The notes under the pieces are model-generated. The model did not search any database, was not told the origin of the DNA, and saw only the letters and a list, made by a program, of their open reading frames with translations. Of a stretch of 64,000 bases of DNA, positions 63,421-64,000 are shown piece by piece. This DNA comes from Acanthosepion pharaonis (lineage: Eukaryota > Mollusca > Cephalopoda > Sepiida > Sepiidae): the NCBI GenBank assembly GCA_903632075.3, contig CAHIKZ030004296.1:1678501-1742500 (forward strand), in the 5' to 3' direction. The first letter of the stretch is position 1; each line of letters opens with the position of its first letter. A program made the translations under genes and the position numbers.

Positions 63421-64000
63421 TATAATATATATATGTGTGTGTGTATGGGAAAATGATATATAAATTTTTATATATCAAGGAGAATTTTAGGGAAGAAACA
63501 ATGACAAAGTGGAAAAAAAATTTGATATATAAATGGGAAAAAATATATAAACTTTTACATATCAGAACAATGAAAGGAGAATCTATGACAAAGTGGAAAT
63601 TTTTTTCAGGTGACACATTTCTGAGAAACCCAGTGAATCAAAATATATTCTTCTATCCACCAACTCTATCACAACTACAACTGAAAAGAATTCATCTATG
63701 CTTAACCCATCCTGGGTATGATGATAGACTACATCCGCATCCTGAGTAAGATCATAAACTATGTCCAACAGCAAGGCCTCTGATCAGGAGGTTTTGAGGA
63801 GCATGAAACCACCTCTTAATTGCTGATGTTCCCAGGTCCATCCTGATCTGGGGTGGTAGCACCCGTTAGGGTCCCAGCTATGGGCAAATATTTACCCCCC
63901 ACCACCAAACTGGGGTCAAAACACTATGAAAGTATAAAAATAGGTTTTGATATCAGAAATACTTTGCAAAAAATTATTACCAGCAACACATTTTTGAAAA
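63421..64000. other. Unassigned DNA to the window end
   Basis: A degenerate direct repeat of about 85-90 bases is visible (GATATATAAATTTTTATATATC...GACAAAGTGGAAA, near 63450 and 63530). The last 350 bases show no recognised feature. Confidence 0.45.

Overview
The window reads as non-model animal nuclear DNA. It is AT-rich and full of (TA)n microsatellites, genes are sparse with introns of many kilobases, and most of the sequence is decayed transposons. tRNA-derived SINEs resembling those described from octopus and squid, plus a Ty3/gypsy element of the K02A2.6-like (Mag) type, point to a cephalopod mollusc, probably an octopus. That placement is inference; no marker gene settles it. I see no sign of prokaryotic organisation.

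Two host genes can be supported. (1) On the + strand, 3737-3859 is the last coding exon of methionine-R-sulfoxide reductase B1 (MSRB1, selenoprotein R). It carries an in-frame TGA at 3815-3817, exactly where the family has its catalytic selenocysteine. Its upstream exons must lie before base 1. (2) On the - strand, four exons (54254-54150, 48959-48817, 43545-43479, 25511-25227) join in consistent phase into a 199-residue protein that I do not recognise. Its third intron is about 18 kb and holds a whole retrotransposon.

The rest is mobile or repetitive DNA. From left to right: 5S-rRNA/tRNA chimeric SINEs (3.0, 13.4 and 58.4 kb), a mariner/IS630-type transposase remnant with a nested hairpin (4.6-5.2 kb), Penelope-like element copies with inverted tails (6.2, 28.5, 45.2, 57.7 and 59.8 kb), a 1-kb pyrimidine tract (8.6 kb), a TTAA-flanked piggyBac-like MITE (15.5 kb), a long-arm foldback (16.9 kb), a non-autonomous Helitron (18.6 kb), a 46-bp minisatellite (27 kb), a degenerate Ty3/gypsy element (29.5-34.1 kb), a cluster of truncated LINE 3' ends (34.9-37.9 kb), purine-rich tracts (38.5-40.2 kb), a hAT MITE (43.7 kb), a SINE with a 229-bp internal triplication (47.8 kb), a near-perfect palindrome (49.8 kb), a Tc1-like element (56.8 kb), a 43-bp minisatellite (58.8 kb), a hAT transposase end (59.3 kb) and a foldback element whose terminal 16-bp repeat has expanded (60.8-61.7 kb).

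The most interesting stretch is 62.2-63.4 kb. A 37-nt segment (62242-62278) has the complete hammerhead ribozyme core with a perfect 6-bp stem I. About 1 kb further on, a repeat carries a tRNA-like (pol III type) head directly followed by a decayed hammerhead with a 6-bp stem I and a GUCC/GGAC stem II. This is the layout of the schistosome SM-alpha hammerhead SINE.
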